Positions 20,713 to 32,633 of a stretch of DNA of 64,000 bases are shown here, piece by piece; position 1 is the stretch's first letter; each line of letters starts with the position of its first letter. Source of the DNA: Talinum fruticosum (taxonomy: Eukaryota > Streptophyta > Magnoliopsida > Caryophyllales > Talinaceae); assembly GCA_021018815.1 (NCBI GenBank), contig JAITYX010000053.1, forward strand, positions 2,552,001 to 2,616,000, written 5' to 3'. Position numbers and translations under genes: made by a program. The notes beneath the pieces were generated by a model, which saw only the letters and a list, made by a program, of their open reading frames with translations, did no database searches and had not been told where the DNA came from.

Positions 20713-22033
20713 CGTGTTTTAGATTTAATTTGAGATAGCAGCTTGAGTTGATATGGAGTAGTTAATGCTCTATGAGTCCCATTTCAACTTATTTTAAGAG
20801 GCTTTAGCTTAGATGAACCCAACACCTACCTTGGTATAATCATTCCTCTTTTTATTCTCCCTTTATTTTATTTTCTTTTGTATATATTTGATTCTTTATT
20901 CTTTTTTTCTTTGAGTCATGTCATTTTCTTTACTTGTTTTTTAATCTTCTTCTCATTTTGTAAATATTTGTTTTCTTTTTAGTTTCTTTTTCCTTTGAGA
21001 TTCTTCCCACTCACAATGAGGACATTGTCAAATTTAGGTGTGGAGGTAGAAAAACATATCTTTTTATACCTTAAGAAAAATTAATCAAAAATTCAAAAAG
21101 TTTTTATTTTTGGGAGATATTGAATATATTCTGATGGAGTTTTAAACCTCTATAACTCAGTTATTATGTTATAAATAGGAAAATATACATGATGACACTC
21201 ACATCTTAGTTTGGCCGTCTTAACATAATTTTTTTAACCTTGGCGTACCATGAGAATTTTTAAAGTCTCGTACCTACTTTTATAAAAGTCATTTGCTCTT
21301 AGCTTTGAAGTTGTCATTCATTAATTCACTCACTTGTCTTTTATACAAAAATAAACTTCATATTGTTCTATTTTTCATTGAAAAAACAAGAAAAAAAGAA
21401 AAACAAAAGGAAGAAAAAAAGGCAGAAAAGAAAACAAAGAGATTAAAGTCGGGAATGACAAGAACCCTTTGAGGCATGCGTTAATAGTTGCTACAAGGTA
21501 AGGCTTGCTCCCAAATGAAGTGTAAATAAAGTACTAGTCAAGTGGGTTGAGTTAGTGATGGTAGGCCTAAATTAAGGGAGCAATGGTACACTTGCAAATT
21601 ATACACTAAGTTGAATTTACTATTCTTAATGGAATACGAGATGTGGATATGTTGAGGTATGATTGTCGTCAAAAGAGGGTAAGAGGTTTGATATGTATAG
21701 TATACCAATATACAAGTTGATGACTGATTCCAAAGGTGATATGATTGGTCGGGATATGTATATGTTCTCTCTATTATAAATATATTTGTAAAAATCTTTT
21801 CAGCTTTTCTTTTTCCATCTACTTTTCTTTTCTTCCCGCATTTTGTGGGCAAATTTGTTATAAACCCTCATGAGACCTTACTCGTCCACTTAGGCTACGA
21901 AGGGAGTTTAAGGGCTTGTTGCATATGCGAAATGCAACTTCGGTTCCTATAAAAGTGAGTTTAGATTTTCTTATTTATCTTTTTCTAGTTATATTTTACT
22001 TGAGAACGAGCAAAATCTTAGTGTAAGGGTACT
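20713..22033 (+). other. 3' interior fragment of an Athila/Tat-like Gypsy element
   Basis: No ORF. The GAGGACATTGTCAAATTTAGGTGTGG motif region (21017-21042) is typical of sequence just after pol in Athila/Tat elements. The segment ends in AAAATCTTAGTGTAAGGGTACT, a worn PPT, before an LTR starting TGTTGAGTCC at 22034. Pol and the left half are not in the window, so the SIRE-like array either inserted into this element or truncated it. AT-rich stretches 20820-21000 and 21340-21430 show nothing else. Confidence 0.55.
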
Positions 22034-23375
22034 TGTTGAGTCCAAAAATATGGTATTTTTTATACCTTTTACATTTTATTCTATTAGTAATAATTATTAA
22101 ATTAGGATTTTAATTTAATTGGTTTTTTTTCGTAGGAATATAGATAAATCTAAGAAATAAGAAAAAGAGTCGAAAATTGAAGAATTGGGTCATCCATTTG
22201 GAGTTGGGCCAAATCGAGTGCAAACTCTCTTTGCCCTCAACCTTCACATGCCACGTATGTGATTTCTTCCTCCTATGACCAGACCCAGTCTCTTCTCTCT
22301 CTTTCTCCTTTCTTCCCTTTCCTCTTCTTCGGGTTTCCACCAGCCCCAAAAGCACATTCTCTCTTCTTCATTGGCTGCCATCCGAAACCCTAGTTTCCCT
22401 CAATCTTCCTCTCTTCTTCCTCTTTGGCCATTCATAGAAACCCTAACCCATTATCTTCTTCCTCTCCCTCTCCCCGAAACCCTAGCCATCCTCGGTTCTC
22501 TCTCTCTCTACATTGCCTTCCCCCACAAAGAGACCCATCTCGGTCTCTCCTCTTCCTCCTCTCGCTGAAGAAACCAAACTCACCTAAACTTTCTTTTACT
22601 ATTTTCTTCCATTTTCACCAACCCTTCACCAACTTAAACTCTCTTTCTCTCACCAACCGAACCCTAACGCATAAAGAATCCTCAGCCTTTTCAACTCTAT
22701 CCCTTAGATTTTCCTAGGTTCTATCCATAATGTAGCATAAGGACGGACATGAGCATGGAGATAACAAGTACAAAAGGCGAGAAGCGGACATGGCGAAGGG
22801 GGAGGAGGGAATGGTGGACGGCGAGAGCTAGCCGGCAAGCCACAACTTAGGTTTAAATTTCCAGATTTAATTCTTCACTTTTTAGTTCTTGTTCCTCAAA
22901 TTCTAGTCTTAGTTTCTCAAATTTCAGTAGTTTTCAAATTTTGGTTTTAGTTCTTAAATTTAATTTTAGGCTTTTGATCTTTGGTTTTGGAATTCCTTCG
23001 AACTTGTGGTTCGATTTTTGGATTGTTGATTTTCTTAGTCGAAACTGGGCATTTGATTGTTCGAAATTGGATTGTGGATTTGCGGAAGTACTTTTCTAGA
23101 CCATGGACATTTGATCTTGCCGGTATCAATTCTTAATTCTTGCACTTTGATTTTTGTTATTTTAGTTTATGATTTAGTGATAATTCTTGCATTTGATTCA
23201 TGTTAGTCTTTGAATTGGTTGATAAATTGGTGAATAATGAGTTATTTTTGAAGTTAGTTTGCAATTCATGCTAGTTTAATTTAGGTTAGTAGTTCTTTAG
23301 ATTGTTCCAATTGATTTAGGTTAGTAGTTTACTAGTTTTAATTTCAGTTTTAAGTGTAGTTAGTCTTGTTTAGCA
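22034..23375 (+). repeat. 3' LTR (probable) of Athila/Tat-like Gypsy element
   Basis: Begins TGTTGAGTCC after the PPT-like tract. It contains a pyrimidine-rich leader (22290-22720) in which repeated AAACCCTA motifs occur, a charged GGCGAG-rich stretch (22770-22840), and T-rich U5-like sequence. The start is well placed. The end at TTTAGCA (23375) is a guess: it is where Ptta-like coding sequence appears to begin, and no second LTR is available for comparison. Confidence 0.5.
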
Positions 23376-23547
23376 ATCTAATTTTAATTTGGCTCCATCT
23401 CTATGGTTTAACAAAAATCCCATACTCCCAATTTTCACTTCAACCCACCGGGCTATATCGGATGATATCAAGAGCTTCGCAATGTTTCAATGCACATGCT
23501 TGTCAAATCTCCCTAAAGGAGAGCAACAACTTTTGTGGAGGAACGTT
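23376..23547 (+). pseudogene. CACTA-2 Ptta-type gene, left exon fragment
   Basis: About 55 open codons, ending AsnLeuProLysGlyGluGlnGlnLeuLeuTrpArgAsnVal at the point where CACTA-1 inserts. The Leu-Pro-Lys...LeuTrp pattern fits the Ptta/En/Spm transposase family (PF03004, Transposase_24), where 'iP...K..lW..v...F' is common. Joining position 23547 to 49671 places an exon end (TTCAAG) before a consensus donor (GTAAG). See the right part at 49671-51590. The identification is by pattern only. Confidence 0.45.
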
Positions 23548-23880
23548 CACTACTATAAAATTGTTATTTAGCGAAGAAATTAGTGAGGGAAACAATTTCG
23601 TTGCATGCCAGCCATGGAATTAGCGACGGAAATTGACTTCTAATAGGACATGTGTCGACAACGACGGAATTAACGATGGAAAATAAAATTCGTCGCTAAT
23701 AATTAGTGACGAGACTCAACGACGAATAAAGACAATTAACAACATATTCTAGTAAAAAACAATCTTTAAAAAAATTAGTTTTTCGAATAGCAACGGACTT
23801 ATTCCGTCGCTGAGTCCATCGTCGTTTAAAAAAAAAAGGTAACGACGGACTTTTCTGTCACCGAGTTTGTCGCTACCTTA
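23548..23880 (+). repeat. CACTA-1 left TIR and subterminal repeat region
   Basis: The TIR is followed by many direct and inverted copies of a short motif around GCGACGGAA / TTCGTCGCTAA (for example near 23622, 23662, 23690, 23785, 23808, 23842). These are typical TNP-type transposase binding repeats of CACTA elements and are mirrored at the right end (49370-49670). Confidence 0.8.
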
Positions 23881-24795
23881 ACTTAAATTTCTAGATCTGG
23901 CAGAGACAGGCAGACGACACAAATTGAGGGAGTGTGAGAGCGAGTGACGACACCGGCAACCAAGCTAAAGGGAGGAGAGATCGGTGCACCTTGCCGGCCG
24001 TCTCGTTGCCCCCATCCCCGTGAACTTGAGCCGGAGTGAACAAGGTAAAGGGAGGAGAGATCGAGGGAGCATGACGAGGGTACCAACCACACCATACCGA
24101 GCCGCCACGAGGTCCACCACCCACCGCCGTGCCTTCCGTCCACCGCCAAACAACCACCTTGAAGGTAGTGTTTTCCTCATTGTTGGTTGGATTTAGGTTT
24201 TTATTTGTTTAGTATAAACTTCATTAGTTTAGATAATTTGATGAAAATTAATGTTTATCATAATTGAAATTAAAGTAGAAAATGTGTGATTGTGTGATTT
24301 ATGTATATAATTTGTATTGTTTGAGGTTTATGAGTTTAGATTTGCAAGAAGTTGAAGTAAATTTGTTGTTTGTGCTTAATTGTGTAATTGTGATTTATGT
24401 TTATGATTCATGTGCAATTGTGCAATTTTTGTTTGTGGTTTATTTATATGTTTTTAGATTTTTGACAACTTAGAAATAGATTGTGCTTAATTGTGTGAAA
24501 GTCGAAGTAAATTTGTCAATGTATCTTATTGTTGTTAATTTTGGAATAATGTTACGATTTACGTGTGTGAGCTGATATAAACTTAGGTATGGTTAGTTTG
24601 ATGATGAAATTAATAAGTAGGAGTAAAATATTACAATTAAAGAAATTTATGTCTATCAAAAATATGTTTAATGTATAATGGTTATATATTTGATATATTC
24701 ATTAGATTAAAGAAAGATAATTATGATATAACGTGTATTGATCAATAATTAATAATTTTATGAATTTTTAAATGGCAATCATTATATATATATAG
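23881..24795 (+). other. CACTA-1 leader exon and first intron (probable)
   Basis: A GC-richer stretch (23900-24163) ends TTGAAG followed by GTAGTG, a possible donor. It is followed by a T-rich, GTTTGTG-rich stretch and a TATATATATAG acceptor (24786-24795) before TNP2-like coding. Overlapping minus-strand frames in 23883-24180 have no family resemblance and are not called. Confidence 0.45.
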
Positions 24796-25812
24796 ACGGG
24801 TTTACGCATCGTAGATGGATGTATTATAAGCTCTTACCTAATAGAGTTGGGTATAGACAAGAGTTTTTAGACGAGGTTGAGGATTTTGATGTACATGATA
24901 GAAGTCTACCAAAATTTGTACACAATTAACAATATAGGTATCCATGTCGGAAATGCAAAAATCGAAGTACACGTAACCATAAGAAGTTAAGTTACACTTT
25001 TATCATATGGTTTTCTTCCGAACTATTGGTAATGCACAAGTCATGGAGAAATAGATCTTCATTTATATGAGGATGGTGGTACGACTTACAACATGTACAA
25101 CAAAATTGGCTCCAATCATATGACCTATGGTGATTTAGAAGCAAACGCCGACCGTATGAATGATATGGTTACGGATGTCATGCTATCAAATCAAGGCTCT
25201 GCAAGTGAGCCTCCAAATACCAATGCCCAATATTTCTTCAATATGGTTGAGGCTGCACAACGACCTTTGTGGGAAGGAAGTGAAACTTACACTCGAGTTA
25301 TCTGCAATCGTTTGACTATTGAGCATCAAGTCCGACTATAACATGCTTCAAAATTGCTTCAATGAGATTGCACAACCGATGAAGGAGATTTGTCCCCCGG
25401 AAATCGAGTTCCTCATGACATTCACCGGCAAAAAAGGTTACTAAAAATCTTGGGATGGATGTAACAAAAATTTATTATTATCGAAAAGGTTGCATGTTGT
25501 TCTACAAAGAGGACATTAATCTTGAATCATGAAAGTTTTGTGGCCATACAAGATGAAAGCGTCAAAAGGAAAGACAAGGAAAAAAAGACTCTGTTTTCAT
25601 AGATGCATTACTTGCCATTAATACCAAGACTTCGACCGTTGTTTGCTTCAAAAAGCATTGCTGAGCATATGAGATAGCATTATGAGCAGATAAGAGAGGA
25701 TGTTGTCCTTTGTCATCCTTCGGATGGTGAAGCATGGAAATATTTTGATAGAATTTACCCGAATTTTGCTACTGCGCCAAGAAACATTAGACTTGGTATG
25801 AGTTTAAGGTAA
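24796..25812 (+). pseudogene. TNP2-like CACTA transposase, truncated and decayed
   Basis: The catalytic-type transposase of En/Spm elements. The N-terminal association domain (Transpos_assoc, PF13963-like) is recognisable at 24800-25060: ArgArgTrpMetTyr, a GluPheLeuAsp block and a ProCysArgLysCysLysAsn zinc motif. The 'Arg-Met..Met..AspVal' block and the Pro-Leu-Trp-Glu-Gly block follow (25150-25290), then the TyrTyrTyrArgLysGlyCysMetLeuPheTyrLysGlu block (about 25480), the ProLeuIleProArgLeuArgProLeuPhe block (25610-25650), and HisProSerAspGlyGluAlaTrpLys...AlaProArgAsnIleArgLeuGly (25720-25800). The sequence then stops being TNP2. The main catalytic part expected downstream is missing, and there are stops and frameshifts throughout. 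Confidence 0.75.
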
Positions 25813-25908
25813 TATTTTGCCATTATGTATGGTTGTTGACTATAACCTATTTTTACAACTTACAAACTGCATTTCAATTGTTTCAAAATTTTTATACTTG
25901 GTCCCCAG

Positions 25909-25955
25909 CTAATGAAGCCCAGATTAGATGCAATTTTGAGAAGACATGAAGTGAC
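25909..25955 (+). pseudogene. CACTA-1 Ptta-type gene, first fragment
   Basis: After a CCCCAG acceptor (ending 25908), a short coding stretch leads into the solo LTR. The frame continues across the TSD at 29991 with LysLysProThrTrpLeuGlyAsp, matching Ptta proteins, so one exon was split by the LTR insertion. Confidence 0.45.
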
Positions 25956-26399
25956 CGTTACACCCCGAAACTTAATCGTAATTAATTATTTTAAATTTGC
26001 ATTTTATCCTCTTAATATTGCTTAAGAGTAGTGAACCGCGCACAATATGAAAACGAAATAAAAGATGTGAACAAAATTGATGATCGTAAATAATAATAGG
26101 TAATTCGTACAATTTACGTTTATACTACGAACTGTATATATGTCCGAATAATTTCATTCAGAATCCGAATAATTTAAATTAAAAAGTAAAAAGAAATAAA
26201 ATAAAAAAATATATAAAATTGAAATTGGTATACTCGCAAAAAAAAAATTAGCCAAATGTGTGATATATACTTAATCGTGTGCTAAATTAATAGTAAAAGA
26301 TGAAAAAAGAAAAGAAAAGAAAAAGAAAAGAAAGAGAAGCGAGATGGTAGAAGCATCGAGAAAAATCGGGGAAGGAGGCAAAGGAGCTTGAAAAGCAAC

Positions 26400-26895
26400 T
26401 AAATATCATTCATTCCCCTCTCTCATTCTCACTCTCACCTCTCTTTCCTCTCCTCCTCCACCGTTGCTCGTGCTTGCCACCGCCGGCCATCTGGTCGCAA
26501 GCCTTTTCCGCCTCCGGAAGGCTGCTGTCGGCGCCTCGGCCGCCACCCCGACACCCTTGTCTCCCTCCTCTTCGCTCTACTCCGCGCCAGCAGGGCTGTC
26601 TTGCCCTCGCTGCTGCCACTCGCCGACGAGCCTCGCCAGCTGCTATCGCCACCACCCGGCCGGACGCCGGTCGCTGCTGTCGCCCTCTCTCGCCGCCAGT
26701 ACCTCCTGCTCTCCCCCTTTTCCTCTCGTTTCACGACAGGCGTGGCAGGACAGCCCTGCTGCTGTTGCACCCGGTCGGGACAGGCGCCGCCCCGGCCGCC
26801 CTCCGGCTGCTGACCGACCCCTTCGCCGGCGCCGACGCCGCCAACCAACCTCTCACGCGGCCGGATCTCCACCACCGAGCCACCACCATTTGATT
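26400..26895 (+). other. GC-rich leader tract of the solo LTR
   Basis: Abrupt GC-rich island (CCGCCGGCC-type triplets) inside an AT-rich LTR, preceded by a long A/G tract (26296-26400). Overlapping frames run on both strands over the same bases (up to 164 codons +, 154 codons -), the signature of GC-rich composition, not of a gene. The chromovirus-like LTR at 59270-59640 has a similar island, so this is probably the R/U5 leader. Confidence 0.6.
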
Positions 26896-28885
26896 TCACA
26901 TTTAACCCAATTTGAGGTATATTTCCAATCCTTAAATTCTAAGCAAATTTTATCATAATTTTATGTTATTATTGAATAATTAGACAAATATATGAATTGT
27001 GAATCGATTATGGTGGAAGTGAAGGAATTGTGGGAGAAAATGAAATTGGATTTAGGGATTATTATGTGTTGATATGGAATTGGAAATTGATTTGGGATTA
27101 TTTATAATTGTGAATGTTCTTGTTAAACTTCTATACGAGTATGTATGAATTATTTGGTTGTGGAAGAATTTGATGAAAGATATTGGGGATGATTGAAATA
27201 TGAACATGTATGTTGTTGTGAGTTGCTTTCAAGGATGTGTAATTGGATATTAATGGAAGATCGAATTTATTTGTGTATGTGTGATAAACTTGGGTAAACT
27301 AATGTAATTGAATCTTGGTTTAGTTAAGCAGGAGTTAATCAATTTGAAAAGGGGAAATTTAACGAGAATATAGAGGTATATTAACGTGTGTGAGTTAAGT
27401 TGAAATTGGGTATACTAAGTTTTGGATTGAAAATATGAAATAAATGTAAATTGGTTGTGAAGTTGAAGGTTTTATTGGAAATAACGAGATCTTATTGAAG
27501 TGAGTTGTGATGAAGTGAAAAATAGGGCCATAAGTGCGTAGATTATAATGAAACATGAATGACTAAGTAAGTAACGATCGTCAAGAAAGTCTAGGATATT
27601 ATTCAAAGAGAGATTGGGATTGAAAAGAAATTCATAATGTTTAATCGAGTTGAGAAGGGAGGAAGGATAAATCATTATAAAATTGTGAGAGTTTTAAGCC
27701 TAAATGAACTTTGAGCGACAAGCGAGAAATTAAAAGAAACCGAACGTAAGGATTTACAAAAGAAAGAAAAAGAAAAAGTAGTATGACAATCTGAATAGGA
27801 ACCTAACTTATCGAATCAAATTACTTTCGAAAACGAAAAGCGACGGAAACTACATGTTCGAGGAAAAGAATGAAAAACGATATTTAAAGGAAAAGAAACA
27901 ACTACCTCAGTACGTTCATCGTCTGCACTTTTCAAAATATTTAAATGTTAACATGTAAATATTGATGAGTTTCACTATTCCGTTTATTACCCACTAAATC
28001 ATTAACCGATTATTGGTACCACTCATAAAGGAATTAATCGTATGCGAGCCATCTCCCGATAATCGGGATTTTATGATTAAATTGCTTAACCGAAGCCTTA
28101 GCTATAAATATATATGTATGAAGGTTCTTGTCTTGATAAAAATCAAAAAGTTCATGAGCAAGAAAATGATAATATTGACGAGATTGTAACTTGGTTTATA
28201 TACTCGGTTTAAAACTTGGTTTTTGTGGTTGTAAATATACTCCGCGTGTGGCCGTTGAGTTGTGTACTCCGAGCGTGTGACTCGTTGAGTTTTATTATGG
28301 ATTTTATGCAGGCTTTTAAGGCTTTTAGCCTAATGGTTAGGCCATGTTCAAACGAAACTCGCCAAAATTTTTAGAAAATTGGGAAACCAAACCGACACCT
28401 TAAGTAAGAAGTATATTCGGTTTACGAGATAGGCATACTAGATGAAACGAGTGGTACAATTAAGGTAAGGCTGCGTTAAGCACATACAAGAGGTGATAGA
28501 AGCAAAAGATCAAACGTGAGTTTTATTACAAGAATAAGGAATTAAACTCATCAATTGTTATGTACGAATTCAAACTATATCATCAATAGCTTATTTCGGG
28601 AAATGTACGAATATTGAGATCGAAGTGAACAATATGGATAGGTACGCGAAAACTAAAAGTTTGGTGATCGTAAATGCATATAAATATCGTTAAAAGACTA
28701 GTAATCTACAAAAGTAGATCCGTTTTGGAAACAGAAATCAAATTGAAATTGTGTTGCGTAAATAATCAACAATTGAAGTGTTCGGCATACTCGAGGTACG
28801 TTGTCGCTTGTACCTTTTCCAAAGTGTTCATCTTTATTATGGAGTTTACAGCTTTAATAATAAAAATAATTTGGACCCATTTCGC

Positions 28886-29357
28886 GCTACAGTTCACGAG
28901 TTTACAACGAATTTATTACAATTACAGCTTACGATCACGATTACAGTTCACGGCTTACGATTCACGATTACAGCTTTACGATTTACGATTTACGATACAC
29001 GATTACGATTTACGATTCACGATACGATTCACAGCTTACGATTCACGAACACGATTACAGCTTCAAAGTACGATTTACAGCTTACGAACACGATGCATGA
29101 TTCACGCTTACAGACACGATTACAATTCACGCATGCGTTTACGATTTACGATTTACGAACACGATTACGATTCACGATACAGTTTATAGTTTACGCTTAC
29201 GAACACGATTATAGCTCACAATTTACGAGACACGATTACAGCTTCACGATACAGTTTACGCTTTACAATTTACGCTTTACGATTTACAATTTACGGTTTA
29301 CAAACATAGTTACTCGTTCACGATACAGCTTACTGATCATAGTTACACATATGATGA
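28886..29357. repeat. Degenerate TACGATT / TTCACGATTACAG repeat field
   Basis: About 470 bp made of interleaved short words (TTTACGATT, TTCACGATT, ACAGCTTACGA, GAACACGATTACAG). A period near 6-8 bp dominates, with longer near-copies of about 20-30 bp. It keeps two frames open (28674-29189 and 28778-29374) without any protein resemblance, because the repeat words avoid stops. Confidence 0.75.
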
Positions 29358-29995
29358 CTTCACAGAATCGTTAATCGTTCAATTGTTCACAGCCTCGTGG
29401 TTCGATAAATCTAATAGTCGGAGCCCATGATTGATTGTTTCACAATGACGGGTCCTAAGTTTGGCAAAATCGGAAAAGCAAATTAGAAATTGACAAGTTT
29501 GCAAACCGAGTATTGAAGAGAAATGATTTAAGATATGCATGATTTAAGAGCATTTAAATTATAATTTCATTTTATGACGGTAACGTACTCGAGCTTCTAG
29601 CTCATACGTCTATTGTTTTATGTTTTTAAAACTTTTAGGAAGTCGAGCACATGACGGACTATTCACAATCACACCCAAAGTTTAAAGAGGAAGAAAAGAT
29701 AAAGCTGGTATGGAGAAGTGATGTTCGGCTGTTCGTCTTGACCCCATACATGTTAGTCCCTTCCTTGGTCTCTTGGCTCATGGTTCCTCTCCAACCGATC
29801 CTCGGCTTTTTGAAATTTCATATTCTACGAAGAAAATTTGGATTGGATTGTTACATAAATTGTTTGAATAATTTATTTGCTCAAATGAATTTGCCTTGTT
29901 TTCATTTTGAAAATGGTGGTAACATCTCCCAATTTACAAGTCTTCCGCTGTTAATTACTTATTTATGTGATTACGTATTGGGGCGTTATAGTGAC

Positions 29996-30648
29996 TGATT
30001 GAAATACTTTATGTTAAAAGCAAGAAAAAGTAAAAAGAAGCCGACATGGTTGGGTGACAACTATTAGAAGAGTTGCTTAGAGTATTGGGAAATTATTGAG
30101 TGCAAGAAGTTTTGCGAGCAGGCTCGGAAGAACCACTATGCGGATTGTGGTGTCGCCAGAGAGGAGGACTCAACCTCCAACGCAAAAACTTCAAATTAGG
30201 AGGGCTATCCTCCCGTTAAGCAAGGTGGACAATAGGTAGGAGAAATGGAGGTTTGGGTACTGATCACTATCTCGAATCATCTACTAAAGAAGAAAGAAGT
30301 TACAGGGTCATTTTTCCATGTTCCTTCGACATGGTTCAAGATGGACTTGGTTCATCGCTTTACACTTGTGGCTCAATCCCTATGACAGAACACAAGCGGC
30401 GATTGGTACAATACCTTTTTCACGATTACGCATGCATTAAAATTATACACTTAATCTTGTGCATGTAATACACTTTCAAACATGCCAACTACTAACATGT
30501 ACAAATTAGCAAATTGTGTTACTAATAAATTTTTTGGTATATAGATGAAAGAACTTAAAGGAGTTATTCCTTCTATCTTCCAACTTTTAGGTGAACCCAC
30601 AAGAACAAAAAGGATGAATGAGATGAGCAGAAATCCAAGGTCATTTAT
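29996..30648 (+). pseudogene. CACTA-1 Ptta-type gene, middle exons
   Basis: Plant Ptta/En/Spm family (PF03004) sequence with stops and frameshifts: LysLysProThrTrpLeuGlyAsp, then Trp..Ile..Lys..CysGluGlnAlaArgLysAsnHis (30040-30140), and the hallmark HisThrGlyGlySer-type block, here TyrThrCysGlySerIleProMetThrGluHisLysArgArgLeu (30362-30403). A second exon (about 30545-30648) follows an ATATAG acceptor and ends at a GTGAGT donor (30649). The next intron holds the Tat element. These proteins (TNP1/TNPA-like second products) bind subterminal repeats in CACTA elements by family knowledge. Confidence 0.65.
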
Positions 30649-30662
30649 GTGAGTTATTTTAA

Positions 30663-32614
30663 TGTAGACACCTAAAAAGTGTCATCTCTTATTTCTTTAT
30701 TTACGTATTTTATTCTCGTTGGCCCAATGATGAAATCCCGAATCCTATTTGAGGATTTGGATCTCGGATTGTGATCGAGTGGTACAACATAAACCAGTAA
30801 ACCACAAAGAACCCCCAACACTAAATAAATAGGCTTTTGCCTTGGGTCGGTCCACAAATCCCCCTTTCTTTCGGGCGATCCAAGAACCAGGCCAAATCTT
30901 CGGAGACAACGAAGTCTAGTTCTATGTGCCAGGAAATTCCAAGTTCACAATACTGCATTTTATTTTTATCCAATCGGACAAGGAGTCGAAGACACGAAGA
31001 CAAGTGTTAAAGCATTGCATTTCATGATCACGAGCATCAAAGAGCCGTGTTTAAGCTTCACGAGACAGTCCACACGAGACTAGAAGCTTTTCCCCTCAAA
31101 ACGACATCGTGGCCAACGCCTGCCATCCTGAAGACTTAAGTGAAATGCTGCATTTTGGCTTAAAGAATCCCTTGGATACACGTTAGGGCATGAAACCGTA
31201 AGGGCGCCGGGTGGCTGGCGCCCGCCAACCAGGTTTATTTGGTTTTATCACTTCTTTATTCGGTTCAATCTCTTAAGATATTGGCCTGGTTTATTTTTTG
31301 CTGTTTAGACGATATATTAGAGGCAAACCCTAGGTCGTTTGTGACCTAGGTCCTCTCCTATTAATAGAGAACCTTGTCTCTTATTCCCATACGACTTTCT
31401 CCTATTTGTAATGCTTGTAGAAAGTTAACCAAGGCATTGATACCTAAATGTTACTCTCAAACATTCATTTTTCCACTCACCACCGTTGAATCCATGCAAA
31501 GAGCTAAAGAATGTTTAGTTATTTTGATCTCTGGGTACCTATTCAACTAATCGTTCCAATTCTTCACACATTCACCTTTCATATTATCCATAAAAACAAG
31601 CCCTTTTTTTTTTTCTTTTGCTAGCCGTCGTTGCATCAAGAGATCCAGGTGCGAAGATCCAGATTAGCAAGGTGGGACAACCTGACGGCAATTATTCAGC
31701 CTTCAAATGGTTTATTTTATTTATATGCTTTATTTATCGCTTTCCGCATTGTGGTTTAAGAGATGTAATCGCTCCTTTTAATTCCTCTCCGCGCGATGTA
31801 ATTCTTTAAGTTTTCGTTTTTCTTTTCTTTATCGCTTGCTTTACCGCTTTATTTATTACTTTTCCTTTTATTCTGTTTGGTTGCTTTTATTAATCATCGT
31901 AATATGCTGCGTGTTTATTTGTTTTACATTATTTTAATTTACAAGCTGAAACTAGTAATGGATGTTTTCAGACTGGTGGAACGGAACGGTTTCCCTATGT
32001 TTCGTACTCACGCCCCGAATTCGATTCTTGGTTCAAAGACCAATGGAGTCTATTTTAGCCTCTTTTAGTCTTAGTTTTCCCATACTAAGATTGGAATAGC
32101 AAGTTTTTATTTTTGTTAGTTTTCATCCTAAAACCGATCGACAACTCCCTTATTTTATGCTTTATTCTTATTAAATTTGCATCCCGGTATTTTCTCGCTT
32201 GTTGGAATAAAAAAATTGGTTTTAGATATGCCAACTAGGGCAGATGCCGAGGCTGATTTCCTCAGCCTGGACCTTGGGTTGGCACCCACCACCGCCGAGT
32301 ACAGCTGCCGCTCGCACCGAGGTGGTCGGCAGACGAGGCTTCGGTCCGGATTGGTGTTTTCACACCAATTTGGCCCTAAAGCCTCATGACGGGACTAAAA
32401 CCCTAAGTTTTATTTATCCCTTAAATTAGTAAATAACATCGTGAGAATTATGAAAATAATTGCTAAAATAACATCCCTTAATAAAAGATTCATCCCACTT
32501 TAAAAAATGCATCTTTAAAACCTAAAATCATTTTCCAACTTTTAAAAAACCTTAAGCTAAGAAGGAAATCATGGGAAAGCTCGATCCCGGGTCTCGCCCA
32601 GCTGTGGTTTTATA
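30663..32614 (+). repeat. 5' LTR of Tat element
   Basis: 1,952 bp, starting TGTAGACACC. Parallel to 46494-48485 throughout: the ACAAATCCCC..TTTCTTTCGGGCGATCC block, the GGCAAACCCTAGGTC block, and the TCGATGGAG-type block near the end. The TATA position reads TATTAATAGAG (the 3' LTR has TATAAATAGAG), so its promoter is damaged. Its CA terminus has become TATA just before the PBS. Confidence 0.85.
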
Positions 32615-32615
32615 G

Positions 32616-32633
32616 TGGCGACTCCACTGGGGA
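32616..32633 (+). other. Primer-binding site of Tat element
   Basis: TGGCGACTCCACTGGGGA, one base after the LTR. This sequence type is the usual PBS of Ogre/Tat-type elements (tRNA-Arg in published Ogre descriptions, from memory). Confidence 0.75.

Larger units (their letters stand above)
25956..29990 (+). repeat. Solo LTR, about 4.0 kb, chromovirus-like Gypsy
   Basis: 4,035 bp between perfect TSDs GTGAC (25951-25955 and 29991-29995). It begins CGTTACACCCCGAAA and ends TTGGGGCGTTATA. The usual TG...CA termini are worn to CG...TA, but the TTACACCCCG start and GGGGCGTTA end are typical of large Gypsy LTRs and resemble the 58654-61689 LTR. It contains a GC-rich leader (26400-26890), a degenerate TACGATT repeat field (28886-29357), and no interior, PBS or second LTR. 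It thus arose by LTR-LTR recombination. Long ORFs over the GC-rich and repeat tracts are compositional. Confidence 0.85.

Noticed and set aside
20713..21850. Minus-strand 104-codon ORF at 21538-21852 as a gene
   Set aside because: AT-rich frame inside the 3' interior of a Gypsy remnant, with no domain-like features.
22275..22717. Two 97-codon Ser/Pro/Leu-rich ORFs
   Set aside because: Pyrimidine-rich LTR leader keeps two frames open at once; no family resemblance.
26410..26958. Long overlapping ORFs on both strands (up to 164 codons)
   Set aside because: They overlap in several frames over a GC-rich, low-complexity leader of the solo LTR, with no domain-like pattern. Composition alone keeps the frames open.
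28674..29374. Two long + strand ORFs of 171 and 198 codons
   Set aside because: Generated by the TACGATT word repeats, which lack stop codons in those frames. The translations are repetitive Tyr/Asp/Thr/Leu/Arg sequence without family resemblance.
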